64,000 nt of DNA from Intrasporangium flavum (GTDB lineage: Bacteria > Actinomycetota > Actinomycetes > Actinomycetales > Dermatophilaceae): NCBI RefSeq assembly GCF_001956915.1, contig NZ_MLJO01000010.1, positions 186,001 to 250,000 of the forward strand. Reading direction: 5' to 3'. Both the position numbers and the translations under genes were made by a program. Position 1 is the first letter of the stretch. The number at the start of each line of letters is the position of its first letter. Positions 47,760 to 55,866 of this stretch are shown here, one piece after another. Under the pieces are notes generated by a model. That model was not told the origin of the DNA and made no database searches. It saw nothing but the letters and a program-made list of their open reading frames with translations.

Positions 47760-48890
47760 TCACTTCTCCTTGAACGCGTCGCGCAGCTTGCCGAAGAGGC
47801 CCTTGTTCGCCGGGGCGAGCCGCCCCTCGGGGCGCTCCTCGCCGCGCAGCGCGGCGAACTGGCGCAGCAGCTCCTGCTGCTCCTCGGTCAGCTTCGTCGG
47901 GGTCTGCACCGTGGCGTGCACGAGCAGGTCGCCGCGGCCGCCGTGGCGCAGGTGCGTGACGCCGAGGCCGCGCAGCGTCAGCACGTCGCCGCTCTGCGTG
48001 CCGGCCTTGATGTCAAGGTCCTGCATGCCGTCGAAGGTGGACAGCTTGATCGTCGTGCCGAGCGCGGCCGCCGCCATCGGCAGCTCGACACTCGCGTGGA
48101 GGTCGTCGCCGCGCCGGGTGTACACGTCGTGGTTGACGACGCGGATCTCGACGTAGAGGTCGGCGCGCGGGCCGTTGCCGGGGCCGACCTCGCCCTCGCC
48201 GGTCAGCTGGATGCGCGTGCCGGTGTCGACGCCGGCCGGCACCTTGAGCGTCAGGCTGCGGCGGGTGCGCACGCGGCCGTCGCCCGAGCAGTCGTGGCAC
48301 GGGTCGGTGAGCGTCGCGCCGAAGCCCTGGCAGTTGACGCACGGGCGGGAGGTCATGACCTGGCCGAGGAAGCTGCGCTGGACCTGCTGGATCTCGCCGG
48401 CGCCCTTGCAGATCGGGCAGGTCTGCCGACCGGTGCCCGGCTCGGCCCCGTCGCCGCCGCAGCGGCCGCAGCCGACGGCGGTGTCGAGGGTCAGCTCCTC
48501 CTCGGAGCCGAAGACGGCCTTGGACAGGTCGATGTCGAGGCGCACGAGGGCGTCCTGGCCACGCTGGACGCGGGGCCGCGGCCCGCGGGCGCCGGTGGCC
48601 CCGGCGCCGAAGAAGGCGTCCATGACGTCGCTGAAGGAGAACCCGGCCCCCGCACCGAAGCCGGCACCGCCACCGCTCGCGAACGGGTCGGAGCCCGTGT
48701 CGAACTGGCGGCGCTTCTGCGGGTCGGAGAGGACGTCGTAGGCCTGCGAGACCCGCTTGAACTCCTCCTCGGCCTCCGGCCCGGGGTTGACGTCGGGGTG
48801 CAGGCGCCGCGCGAGCTTGCGGTACGCCTTCTTGATCTCCTCCTGGCTCGCGTCGCGGGAGACTCCGAGGACGGCGTAGTAGTCGTTCAA
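47760..48890 (-). CDS. dnaJ: chaperone protein DnaJ (type I)
   Basis: The 376-residue co-chaperone stimulates DnaK. It has the J domain with '[10 protein letters not shown]' (HPD), a Gly/Phe-rich region, four zinc repeats ([32 protein letters not shown]) and the C-terminal substrate domain. The start is a rare TTG at 48890 with AAGGAA upstream; no ATG or GTG fits the conserved 'NDYYAVLGV' N-terminus. Linkage to hrcA and CIRCE suggests heat-shock control. Confidence 0.94.
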   Translation of the reverse strand: MNDYYAVLGVSRDASQEEIKKAYRKLARRLHPDVNPGPEAEEEFKRVSQAYDVLSDPQKRRQFDTGSDPFASGGGAGFGAGAGFSFSDVMDAFFGAGATGARGPRPRVQRGQDALVRLDIDLSKAVFGSEEELTLDTAVGCGRCGGDGAEPGTGRQTCPICKGAGEIQQVQRSFLGQVMTSRPCVNCQGFGATLTDPCHDCSGDGRVRTRRSLTLKVPAGVDTGTRIQLTGEGEVGPGNGPRADLYVEIRVVNHDVYTRRGDDLHASVELPMAAAALGTTIKLSTFDGMQDLDIKAGTQSGDVLTLRGLGVTHLRHGGRGDLLVHATVQTPTKLTEEQQELLRQFAALRGEERPEGRLAPANKGLFGKLRDAFKEK

Positions 48891-48930
48891 GCGGGTGTTC
48901 CTTCGGTTCCGTGGTGCGGTCGTCCGGTCG

Positions 48931-48970
48931 TCGTGTGTCGTCGTGTGTCGTCGTGTGTCGTCGTGGGTCG
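48931..48970. repeat. 10-bp tandem repeat between hrcA and dnaJ
   Basis: TCGTGTGTCG is repeated three times exactly (48931-48960), followed by a fourth copy with one change. It lies in the 131-bp gap between hrcA and dnaJ. Confidence 0.9.
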
Positions 48971-49021
48971 TCGGGCGGTGCGCCGCGCCGGCCCGGTGGG
49001 GCCTCGCGCACCGGGCGGGCG

Positions 49022-50065
49022 TCAGGTGGCGCGGTTGTCGTCGAGGATCTCGGACACGTAGCGCGCGACGGCCCGCACCGACGCCATGGTCGTCGGGTAG
49101 TCCATGCGGGTCGGGCCGAGCACGCCGAGGCTCGCGATGCGCTCGGTGCCCGACCCGTACCCCATCGAGACCAGCGAGGTCGTCTGCAGGCCCGACACGG
49201 GGTTCTCCGAGCCGATGCGCACCGAGACGAGCTCGGGGTCATCGCCGAGCTGGCCGAGCAGGCGCAGCAGCGTGACGTGCTCCTCGAGGGCCTCGAGGAT
49301 CGGGCCGATGGTGCGGCCGAAGTCGGTGCCGGCCCGGGCGAGGTTGGCCTGGCCGGCGAGCACGACGCGCTCCTCGCGCTCCTCGACGAGCAGGTCGGTC
49401 AGGGCCGACACGACAGCCTCCGTGGCCGCGCGGTCGGCGTCGGGGGCGTCCTCGGCGAGGCGGCGCAGCCGGGTCGCGGCGACGGTGAACGGCACGCCGG
49501 CCGACACCTCGTTGATCCGTGCGCGCAGGCCCGAGACGAAGGCCTCGCCGTCGGTGTCGGTGAGGACGCGGCCGGTGTCGACGACGCGCTGCTCGACGCG
49601 TCCGGTGTTGACGATGAGCACGGCCATGGCGTGCGTGGCGCCGACCGGCACGAGCTCGACGTGGCGGATCGTCGAGCGGGTCAGCGAGGGGTACTGCACG
49701 ACCGCGACCTGACGCGTCAGGCCCGCGAGGAGCCGCACCGTGCGGTCGACGACGTCGTCGAGGTCGACGGCGCCCTCGAGGAACTGGGTGATGGCGCGCC
49801 GCTCCCCTGCGCCGAGCGGCTTGACGCCGCTCAGGCGGTCGACGAAGAGGCGGTAGCCCGCGTCGGTGGGCACGCGGCCGGCCGAGGTGTGGGGCGCGTG
49901 GATCAGGCCCTCCTCCTCGAGCTGGGCCATGTCGTTGCGCACGGTGGCGGCGCTGACGCCGAGGTGGTGGCGCTCGACGAGCGCCTTGCTGCCGACGGGC
50001 TCGGACGTCTGGACGTAGTCCTGGACGATCGCCTGCAGCACCATGAGCCTGCGCTCCTCGCTCAT
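49022..50065 (-). CDS. hrcA: heat-inducible transcription repressor HrcA
   Basis: The 347-residue repressor has an N-terminal winged helix ('[20 protein letters not shown]', '[20 protein letters not shown]') and the GAF-like HrcA C-terminal domain. It binds CIRCE elements and is released when GroE is titrated by unfolded protein. AGGAGG precedes the ATG. A near-consensus CIRCE upstream indicates autoregulation together with dnaJ. Confidence 0.95.
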   Translation of the reverse strand: MSEERRLMVLQAIVQDYVQTSEPVGSKALVERHHLGVSAATVRNDMAQLEEEGLIHAPHTSAGRVPTDAGYRLFVDRLSGVKPLGAGERRAITQFLEGAVDLDDVVDRTVRLLAGLTRQVAVVQYPSLTRSTIRHVELVPVGATHAMAVLIVNTGRVEQRVVDTGRVLTDTDGEAFVSGLRARINEVSAGVPFTVAATRLRRLAEDAPDADRAATEAVVSALTDLLVEEREERVVLAGQANLARAGTDFGRTIGPILEALEEHVTLLRLLGQLGDDPELVSVRIGSENPVSGLQTTSLVSMGYGSGTERIASLGVLGPTRMDYPTTMASVRAVARYVSEILDDNRAT

Positions 50066-50148
50066 GCGAACCTCCTCGCGTCTCGTCCGTGCGTCCCGTG
50101 CCGCCGTGCACCGCTGTCCGACGTCGGCGGTGTTCCGACCCCAGGACC

Positions 50149-50180
50149 TTGGCACTCTCGGCGTCCGAGTGCCAATTCTA
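50149..50180 (-). promoter_or_regulatory. CIRCE operator and -10 element of hrcA
   Basis: TTGGCACTC (50149-50157) and GAGTGCCAA (50167-50175) are separated by exactly nine bases, as in CIRCE (TTAGCACTC-N9-GAGTGCTAA), with compensating changes at one position in each arm. TAGAAT (50180-50175 on the minus strand) abuts it as a -10 hexamer, so HrcA would cover the start point. Confidence 0.88.
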
Positions 50181-50282
50181 CGTCGAGTCGGCGAAACCGC
50201 CGAACCCCGTGACCAACCGTATGCCGCCCGGCGCGGCGTGCCGAACAGCGTCCGGGCCCGCGAGCGCCTAGCCTCGGACGCC

Positions 50283-51176
50283 GTGTGCCCCCTCCCCCCG
50301 ATCGACCGATACGGCTCCGACGTCCTCGGCGGCGACTGGCGCGCCCCGCGCAACGGACGCTCCACCCCGCTGGCCGCCGAGCCCGACCTCGTCGTCGAGG
50401 AGGTGGAGACGGGCTGGGTCGGAGCCGTCGTGCGCGTCGAGAAGGCCGGCGGCATGCACGTCGTGCACCTCGAGGACCGGCATGGCCGCACCAAGGCCTT
50501 CCCGCTCGGCCCCGGTTTCCTCGTCGACGGCGCGCCGGTCACGCTGACCCCGCCCACGGCGCGGGCCTCGGCCGCCCTCGCCGACGCGCGCCGAGCAGAG
50601 GGCCGCACGGCCAGCGGTTCGGTCGCCGTCCAGGGTGCCCGGGCCCGGGTCGCGAGCGGGTCGCGGATCTACGTCGAGGGGCGGCACGACGCCGAGCTCG
50701 TCGAGAAGGTCTGGGGCGACGACCTCCGCGTCGAGGGGGTCGTCGTCGAGATGATGGACGGTGTCGACGACCTCGCCGCGATCATCGCTGAGTTCCAGCC
50801 CGGCCCCGGCCGCCGGCTCGGTGTGCTCGTCGACCACCTCGTGCCCGGCACCAAGGAGGCCCGCATCGTCGAGCAGGCCCGGTCGCTGCCCGGGATCGCC
50901 CGGCACGTCAAGGTGCTCGGCCACCCGTACGTCGACGTGTGGCAGTCAGTGCGTCCCGAGCGCCTCGGCTGGCAGCAGTGGCCAGTCATCCCGCGCGGCA
51001 CCTCGTGGAAGCACGGCATCTGTGCCGAGCTCGGCTGGGCGCACGCCACCCAGGCCGACATCGCGAACGCGTGGAAGCGCATCCTCGGCACGGTCCGCAG
51101 CTACGCCGACCTCGAGCCGACCCTGCTGGCCAGCGTGGAGGAGCTCATCGACTTCGTCACCGAGCCGGACGCCTGA
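50283..51176 (+). CDS. DUF3097 family protein
   Basis: The 297-residue protein matches the actinobacterial DUF3097 family: '[20 protein letters not shown]', '[20 protein letters not shown]', '[20 protein letters not shown]' and '[14 protein letters not shown]'. The '[11 protein letters not shown]' and '[11 protein letters not shown]' segments resemble TOPRIM-like acidic sites, suggesting nucleic-acid work, but this is unproven. TAGCCT eight bases before the GTG favours this start. Confidence 0.85.
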   Translation: MCPLPPIDRYGSDVLGGDWRAPRNGRSTPLAAEPDLVVEEVETGWVGAVVRVEKAGGMHVVHLEDRHGRTKAFPLGPGFLVDGAPVTLTPPTARASAALADARRAEGRTASGSVAVQGARARVASGSRIYVEGRHDAELVEKVWGDDLRVEGVVVEMMDGVDDLAAIIAEFQPGPGRRLGVLVDHLVPGTKEARIVEQARSLPGIARHVKVLGHPYVDVWQSVRPERLGWQQWPVIPRGTSWKHGICAELGWAHATQADIANAWKRILGTVRSYADLEPTLLASVEELIDFVTEPDA

Positions 51177-51182
51177 GGGCGG

Positions 51183-52844
51183 TCACCAGCGGACGTAGCC
51201 CTGGACGTCGACCTTGAGGTAGGCGGCTGCGGACGTCTTGACCCGCACCGAGCCGTCGAGCCCGACCGGCACGACGACGGTGTTCGTCACCGTGCGCCCC
51301 GACGCGAACTTGACCGTGGCGTAAGGGGTCTCGCCCGACCCGCTCGGGTAGGCGGTGACGTAGCCGGCCCCGGTCGGCGACCCGACGGTCACCGTCAGGA
51401 CCGCCGCGCGGACGCCGCTCGTGGGCACCCCGGCCTTGCCGACGACCGGTACGAGCGGCGCCTGACCGGCGGCGACGCGTCCGGCCGGGGAGCCGAGGCC
51501 CGTCTCGCTGTCGAGGACGCGCGTGGGGCCCAGGGCCACCTGGTCGGCGCCGGTGGGCAGCCACCCGACGACGTCGACGAGCACGTCGGTCTGTGCCGTC
51601 GAGTGGATCGTCACGGCCCCGCCGGTGCCGAGGCGGGCCTCGACGAGCCCCGTGGCCGCTCCCGCCGCCTCGTAACGCACCTGCGGCGCGGCCGGGCGCG
51701 CGGCACCGGTCGGCCAGGTGGTCAGGAACCCGCCAGCCGACGGCGTGGACGCCGAGACGTCGAGGAGCACGGCACCGACCCCCGTGGCCGGGATGCCGGC
51801 CTTGCCGGCGAGCGGCAGCGTCAGGGTGCCCCCTGCGGCGAGGCGCGCCCTGGGCGTGCCGACCCCGGTGCGGGTGTCGAGGGCCCGTGTCGGGGCGCCG
51901 CCGGAGACGTAGCCGCCGGTCGGCGACCAGCCGACGACGTCGGCGGACAGGTCGGTCGTGGCCGACGTGTAGAGACGCACCTTGCCGTCGGTGCCGACGC
52001 GGCTGAGCACGAGCGTCGTCGTGACGCCGCCCGCCCCGTATGACATGGCGCGCGAGCCGGGCTGGGTGGTGCCGTCGGCGTGCGCGGTGAGGTAGCCGGC
52101 GGCGGCCGGCGCGGTGGCGTTGACGTTGAGCAGCACGGTGTCGACGCCGGTGGCGGGCACGCCCGCACGGCCGGTGACCTGCACCGCGACGGCCTTGCCG
52201 GCCTGCACCTTGGCGAGCGGCGCCCCGACCCCCGTCTTCGTGTCGAGCAGCCGGGCGGGCGCGGTCACCTGCCAGGCCCGCGTGTCGGTGGCGACGGTCG
52301 GGCCCTGGTCCTTGAGGTGGATGAAGCCCTTCGGCCAGCGGCCACCCGTGAGCGTCACACGGCGCCAACGGAAGTCGCCGCCCCAGTTGTCCTCGGAGAT
52401 GATGATGTCGGAGGCCGATAGCACCTGCTCGACGTAGGCGACGTGCCCGGTCGAGGAGAACGAGGTGTCCCACCAGGCGATCGACCCGACGGCAGGGCTC
52501 GTGTTCGTCTGGGCCGGGAACGACGGGCCCCAGTTCGAGGCGTTGCCGCTCAGGCTCGTCGGCTTGGTGTTCGGCAGCCCGTTCTTCACGAGCCGGTAGG
52601 CCACGTAGTTGGTGCAGTTGTGGCCCGTCGACTGCCGCCACCAGCTCATCGCGGCGTTGGCCTTGTATGCCGAGTCGGGGTAGCCGGCGGCGTTGCAGGC
52701 GTCGTAGCCGGTGCAGAGCACGATCCACTCGGCCGCGCGGGCCGGCGCGGCGACGCCGAGGCTCGTCAGCGCGGTCGCGAGGGCCGCGACGAAGACGGCG
52801 AGGCGTCGACGCCAGGGGTGCAGGGGTCGCGTCGTCGCCGCCAC
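51183..52844 (-). CDS. secreted CHAP-domain hydrolase with three C-terminal beta repeats
   Basis: The 553-residue protein has a signal peptide (cleavage near 'ARA-AEW', residue 38) and a CHAP amidase domain at about 60-180 with Cys77 in 'HNCTNYVAYR' and His134 in 'STGHVAYVEQ'. Three repeats of about 120 residues follow, each from an 'RLLDTKTGVG'-type motif to a 'VDVVGWLPTG'-type end. CHAP enzymes cleave peptidoglycan; the repeats are common in secreted actinobacterial proteins and may bind the wall. GGGAGA precedes the GTG. Confidence 0.85.
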   Translation of the reverse strand: MAATTRPLHPWRRRLAVFVAALATALTSLGVAAPARAAEWIVLCTGYDACNAAGYPDSAYKANAAMSWWRQSTGHNCTNYVAYRLVKNGLPNTKPTSLSGNASNWGPSFPAQTNTSPAVGSIAWWDTSFSSTGHVAYVEQVLSASDIIISEDNWGGDFRWRRVTLTGGRWPKGFIHLKDQGPTVATDTRAWQVTAPARLLDTKTGVGAPLAKVQAGKAVAVQVTGRAGVPATGVDTVLLNVNATAPAAAGYLTAHADGTTQPGSRAMSYGAGGVTTTLVLSRVGTDGKVRLYTSATTDLSADVVGWSPTGGYVSGGAPTRALDTRTGVGTPRARLAAGGTLTLPLAGKAGIPATGVGAVLLDVSASTPSAGGFLTTWPTGAARPAAPQVRYEAAGAATGLVEARLGTGGAVTIHSTAQTDVLVDVVGWLPTGADQVALGPTRVLDSETGLGSPAGRVAAGQAPLVPVVGKAGVPTSGVRAAVLTVTVGSPTGAGYVTAYPSGSGETPYATVKFASGRTVTNTVVVPVGLDGSVRVKTSAAAYLKVDVQGYVRW

Positions 52845-52986
52845 TGGGTCTCCCGTCCTCGCCGTGCTGCTGGACGCAATCTAGGACGTAGCGCTCATCC
52901 CGTCCCAGAAATCCCAGAATTCCCACGCGACACGCGCGTGGCGCTGCGGCGGTTCGGCGTCGTGGCGTGCTAGTCGGCGCGGCCGG

Positions 52987-54501
52987 TCAGGAGCTGCGGT
53001 GCCGGCGCCCGCGGGCCACGACCCGGTCGATGACGCGCCGCTTGAACGGCGTGAACGGCGGTCGCACCACGGCGGTCGTGTCGGGCGTCGTGGGCGTCTC
53101 GAGGACGGCCTTGGCGTGCGAGAAGAGCTCGACCGACCGCTCGCCGTGGTAGGCGCCGGACCCGCTCGGCCCGACCCCGCCGAACGGGAGCCCGTGCACG
53201 GCCATGTGCGCGAGCGGCAGGTTGACGCCGAGGGCACCGGACGACGTGTCGCGCACGAAGCGTCGGCGTACGTCGGCGTCGCCGGTGAAGACGTAGAGGG
53301 CCAGCGGCTTGTCGCGGCCGGTGATGACCTCGATCGCCTCGTCGATGCCGGACACCTCGACGAGCGGCAGCACCGGCCCGAAGATCTCGTCCTGCATGAC
53401 GGGGTCATCCAGCGACACACGGTCGAGGACGGTCGGGGCCAGGTAGCGCGTGGCCGCGTCGGCCTGCCCGCCGACGACGACCTTGTCGGTGTCGACGAGC
53501 GCGGCGAGCCGCTCGAAGTGGCGGTCGTTGACGATCCGGCCGTACTCCCCCGACGCCGCGGGGTCAGTGCCGTAGGACTCGCGGACGGCGTCGGCCAGGT
53601 GTGGCACGAGGGCGTCGAGCGTGGCCCGGGTGCCCAGGACGTAGTCGGGTGCCACGCAGGTCTGCCCGGCGTTGGTGAACTTGCCCCACACGATGCGCCG
53701 GGCGGCTACGGCGAGGTCGGCGTCGTCGTGGACGTACGTCGGCGACTTGCCGCCGAGCTCGAGCGTGACCGGCGTCAGGTGCCGGGCCGCCGCCTCGAGG
53801 ACGACGCGCCCGACCGTGCCGTTGCCGGTGTAGAAGACGTGGTCGAAGCGTTCGGCGAGCAGCGCCGTCGTCTCCGGCACCCCGCCCTCGACGACCTGCA
53901 CGGCCGACGCGTCGAGGTGCAGCGGCACGAGCCGGGCCACGGCGCGCGACGTGGCCGGGGCCACCTCGCTCGGCTTGAGCACGGCCGCGTTGCCCGCGGC
54001 CAGCACGCCGACGAGCGGCGCGAGCAGCAGCTGCACGGGGTAGTTCCAGGGCGCGATGACGAGCACGACGCCGAGCGGCTCGCGCACGACGCGGGCCCGG
54101 CCCGGCATGAGCGAGAGCGGAACCGGCACGCGGCGCGGGCGCAGCCACGAGCGCAGGTGACGCAGCGTGTGGTCGATCTCCTCGACGACGAAGCCGAGCT
54201 CGGTCACCCAGGCCTCGGTGGCGTTCTTGCCGAGGTCCTCGTGCAGGGCTGCGGCCAGCTCGTCCTCGTGGTCGACGATGAGCGACCGGAGTGCCTCGAG
54301 CTGCTCCACGCGCCACGCGTACGGCTTCGTCCGGCCGCTGCGGAACGTCGCCCGCGCCGCGGCGACGGTGGCCGGCACGTCGACGGGCGCCGACGCGTCC
54401 ACCGGGGTCGACGCGCGGCGGGCGCCGGACGCGTCAGGGGTGTTGTCCGGTTCGCGGCCCGGGCCGGAGGTGGCGCGGTCGGAGGGCGCGGTCTGCGTCA
54501 T
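52987..54501 (-). CDS. aldehyde dehydrogenase family protein
   Basis: The 504-residue NAD(P)-dependent enzyme has catalytic Cys in 'NAGQTCVAPDYVL', general base Glu in 'TLELGGKSPTYV', and 'VIAPWNYPVQLLLAPLVGVL' for the cofactor region. The short, C-terminally membrane-friendly basic tail and 'PFGGVGPSGSGAYHGERSVE' resemble fatty/coniferyl aldehyde dehydrogenases (ALDH3-like). The first 40 residues are a disordered extension. GAGGAT six bases before the ATG may be the -10. Confidence 0.9.
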   Translation of the reverse strand: MTQTAPSDRATSGPGREPDNTPDASGARRASTPVDASAPVDVPATVAAARATFRSGRTKPYAWRVEQLEALRSLIVDHEDELAAALHEDLGKNATEAWVTELGFVVEEIDHTLRHLRSWLRPRRVPVPLSLMPGRARVVREPLGVVLVIAPWNYPVQLLLAPLVGVLAAGNAAVLKPSEVAPATSRAVARLVPLHLDASAVQVVEGGVPETTALLAERFDHVFYTGNGTVGRVVLEAAARHLTPVTLELGGKSPTYVHDDADLAVAARRIVWGKFTNAGQTCVAPDYVLGTRATLDALVPHLADAVRESYGTDPAASGEYGRIVNDRHFERLAALVDTDKVVVGGQADAATRYLAPTVLDRVSLDDPVMQDEIFGPVLPLVEVSGIDEAIEVITGRDKPLALYVFTGDADVRRRFVRDTSSGALGVNLPLAHMAVHGLPFGGVGPSGSGAYHGERSVELFSHAKAVLETPTTPDTTAVVRPPFTPFKRRVIDRVVARGRRHRSS

Positions 54502-54582
54502 GGGTCCATCCTCGTCGGTCGGCGGTGACCTTGTCGCGCCGCCGGGGTGCGGCCCGCCTCCGGGTGCGGGCGTGGGCGGGGA

Positions 54583-55818
54583 TCAGGCGGCGAGCAGCCG
54601 GTGCACGACGGTGTCGGCGAGCAGCCGACCGCGGCGGGTCAGCACGACCCGGCCGCGGGAGACGGCCTCGACCCCGTCGACGAGCCCGTCGGCGACGAGC
54701 CCGGCCACGGCGGCACGCCCCGATCCTCGCAGGTCCCCGACCGGAAGACCCTCGACGAGCCGTGTGCCGAGGAGCACACGCTCGTCGTAGCGCTGCTCGT
54801 CGTCGAGCAGCTCGCGGGCGGCGGCGGGTGACTGCCCGGCGACCAGGCGCTGGGCGTAGGCGCTCGGGTGCTTGACGTTCCACCACCGGACCCCGCCGAC
54901 GTGGCTGTGCGCGCCGGGACCGATGCCCCACCAGTTCGTGCCGGCCCAGTAGGCGATGTTGTGGCGGCACCGGTGCTGCTCGTCGCGCGCCCAGTTGCTC
55001 ACCTCGTACCAGCCGAAGCCGGCCGCGGAGAGCAGCTCGTCGGCCAGCTCGTACTTGTCGGCCTCGTCGTCGTCCTCGGGTGCGGGCACGACGCCGCGGC
55101 GCACCTGCGCGGCCAGGCGGGTGCCCTCCTCGACGACGAGGGCGTAGGCCGACACGTGGTCCGGCTCGAGGGAGATCGCGGTCTCGAGGCTGGTGCGCCA
55201 GTCGGCGAGCGACTCCCCCGGCGTGCCGTAGATGAGGTCGACGCTGACCTGCAGCCCCGCGGCGCGGGCGCCGGCGACGGCGCGGGCGACGTTCTCGGGG
55301 TCGTGGGTGCGGTCGAGGGTGTGCAGCACGTGCGGCACCGCCGACTGCATGCCGACCGACACCCGGGTGAACCCGCCGGCGGCGAGCTCGGCGAGCGACT
55401 CGGCGCTCACGGAGTCGGGGTTGGCCTCGGTGGTCACCTCGGCACCTGCGGCGAGGCCGAACCGCTCGCGGATGCCCCCGAGGACGCGGACGAGGTCGTT
55501 GCTGCGCAGCATCGTCGGGGTGCCGCCGCCGACGAACACCGTCGAGACGGCGGGAACTTCCGACCCGAGCACCCCTGCCGCGAGGTCGAGCTCGCGCAGG
55601 GCTGCGTCGGCGTAGCTGTCGAGGCCGATCGTGGCACCGGGGCCGCCGAGCTCGGTCAGCGTGTAGGTGTTGAAGTCGCAGTAGCCGCAGCGCACCGAGC
55701 AGAACGGCACGTGGACGTACATGCCGAGGTCGGTCGAGGCCAGGGCGGCGAGGGCGGACGCCGGCAGCTCGCCGGTCGGCGGCGCAGGGTCACCGTCGGG
55801 CAGGGCGGAGGGCGGCAC
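54583..55818 (-). CDS. hemW: radical SAM heme chaperone HemW
   Basis: The 411-residue protein has the radical SAM cluster motif 'HVPFCSVRCGYCDFNTYTLT' (CxxxCxxC) and the HemW pattern 'VFVGGGTPTMLRSNDLVRVL', 'VSVGMQSAVPHVLHTLDRTH', 'VSVDLIYGTPGESLADW'. It is related to oxygen-independent coproporphyrinogen oxidase but acts in heme delivery. GACAAT lies six bases before the GTG start. hemW next to lepA and dnaJ-hrcA is common in bacteria; here two genes intervene. Confidence 0.93.
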   Translation of the reverse strand: MPPSALPDGDPAPPTGELPASALAALASTDLGMYVHVPFCSVRCGYCDFNTYTLTELGGPGATIGLDSYADAALRELDLAAGVLGSEVPAVSTVFVGGGTPTMLRSNDLVRVLGGIRERFGLAAGAEVTTEANPDSVSAESLAELAAGGFTRVSVGMQSAVPHVLHTLDRTHDPENVARAVAGARAAGLQVSVDLIYGTPGESLADWRTSLETAISLEPDHVSAYALVVEEGTRLAAQVRRGVVPAPEDDDEADKYELADELLSAAGFGWYEVSNWARDEQHRCRHNIAYWAGTNWWGIGPGAHSHVGGVRWWNVKHPSAYAQRLVAGQSPAAARELLDDEQRYDERVLLGTRLVEGLPVGDLRGSGRAAVAGLVADGLVDGVEAVSRGRVVLTRRGRLLADTVVHRLLAA

Positions 55819-55866
55819 GGCGCCATTGTCCCATCCGGGCGGGGAGCGTCCTACCGGGGCAACGGC

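Noticed and set aside
48931-48970. Short tandem repeats as a CRISPR array
   Set aside because: Unit length is 10 bp with no spacers and no cas genes in the window.
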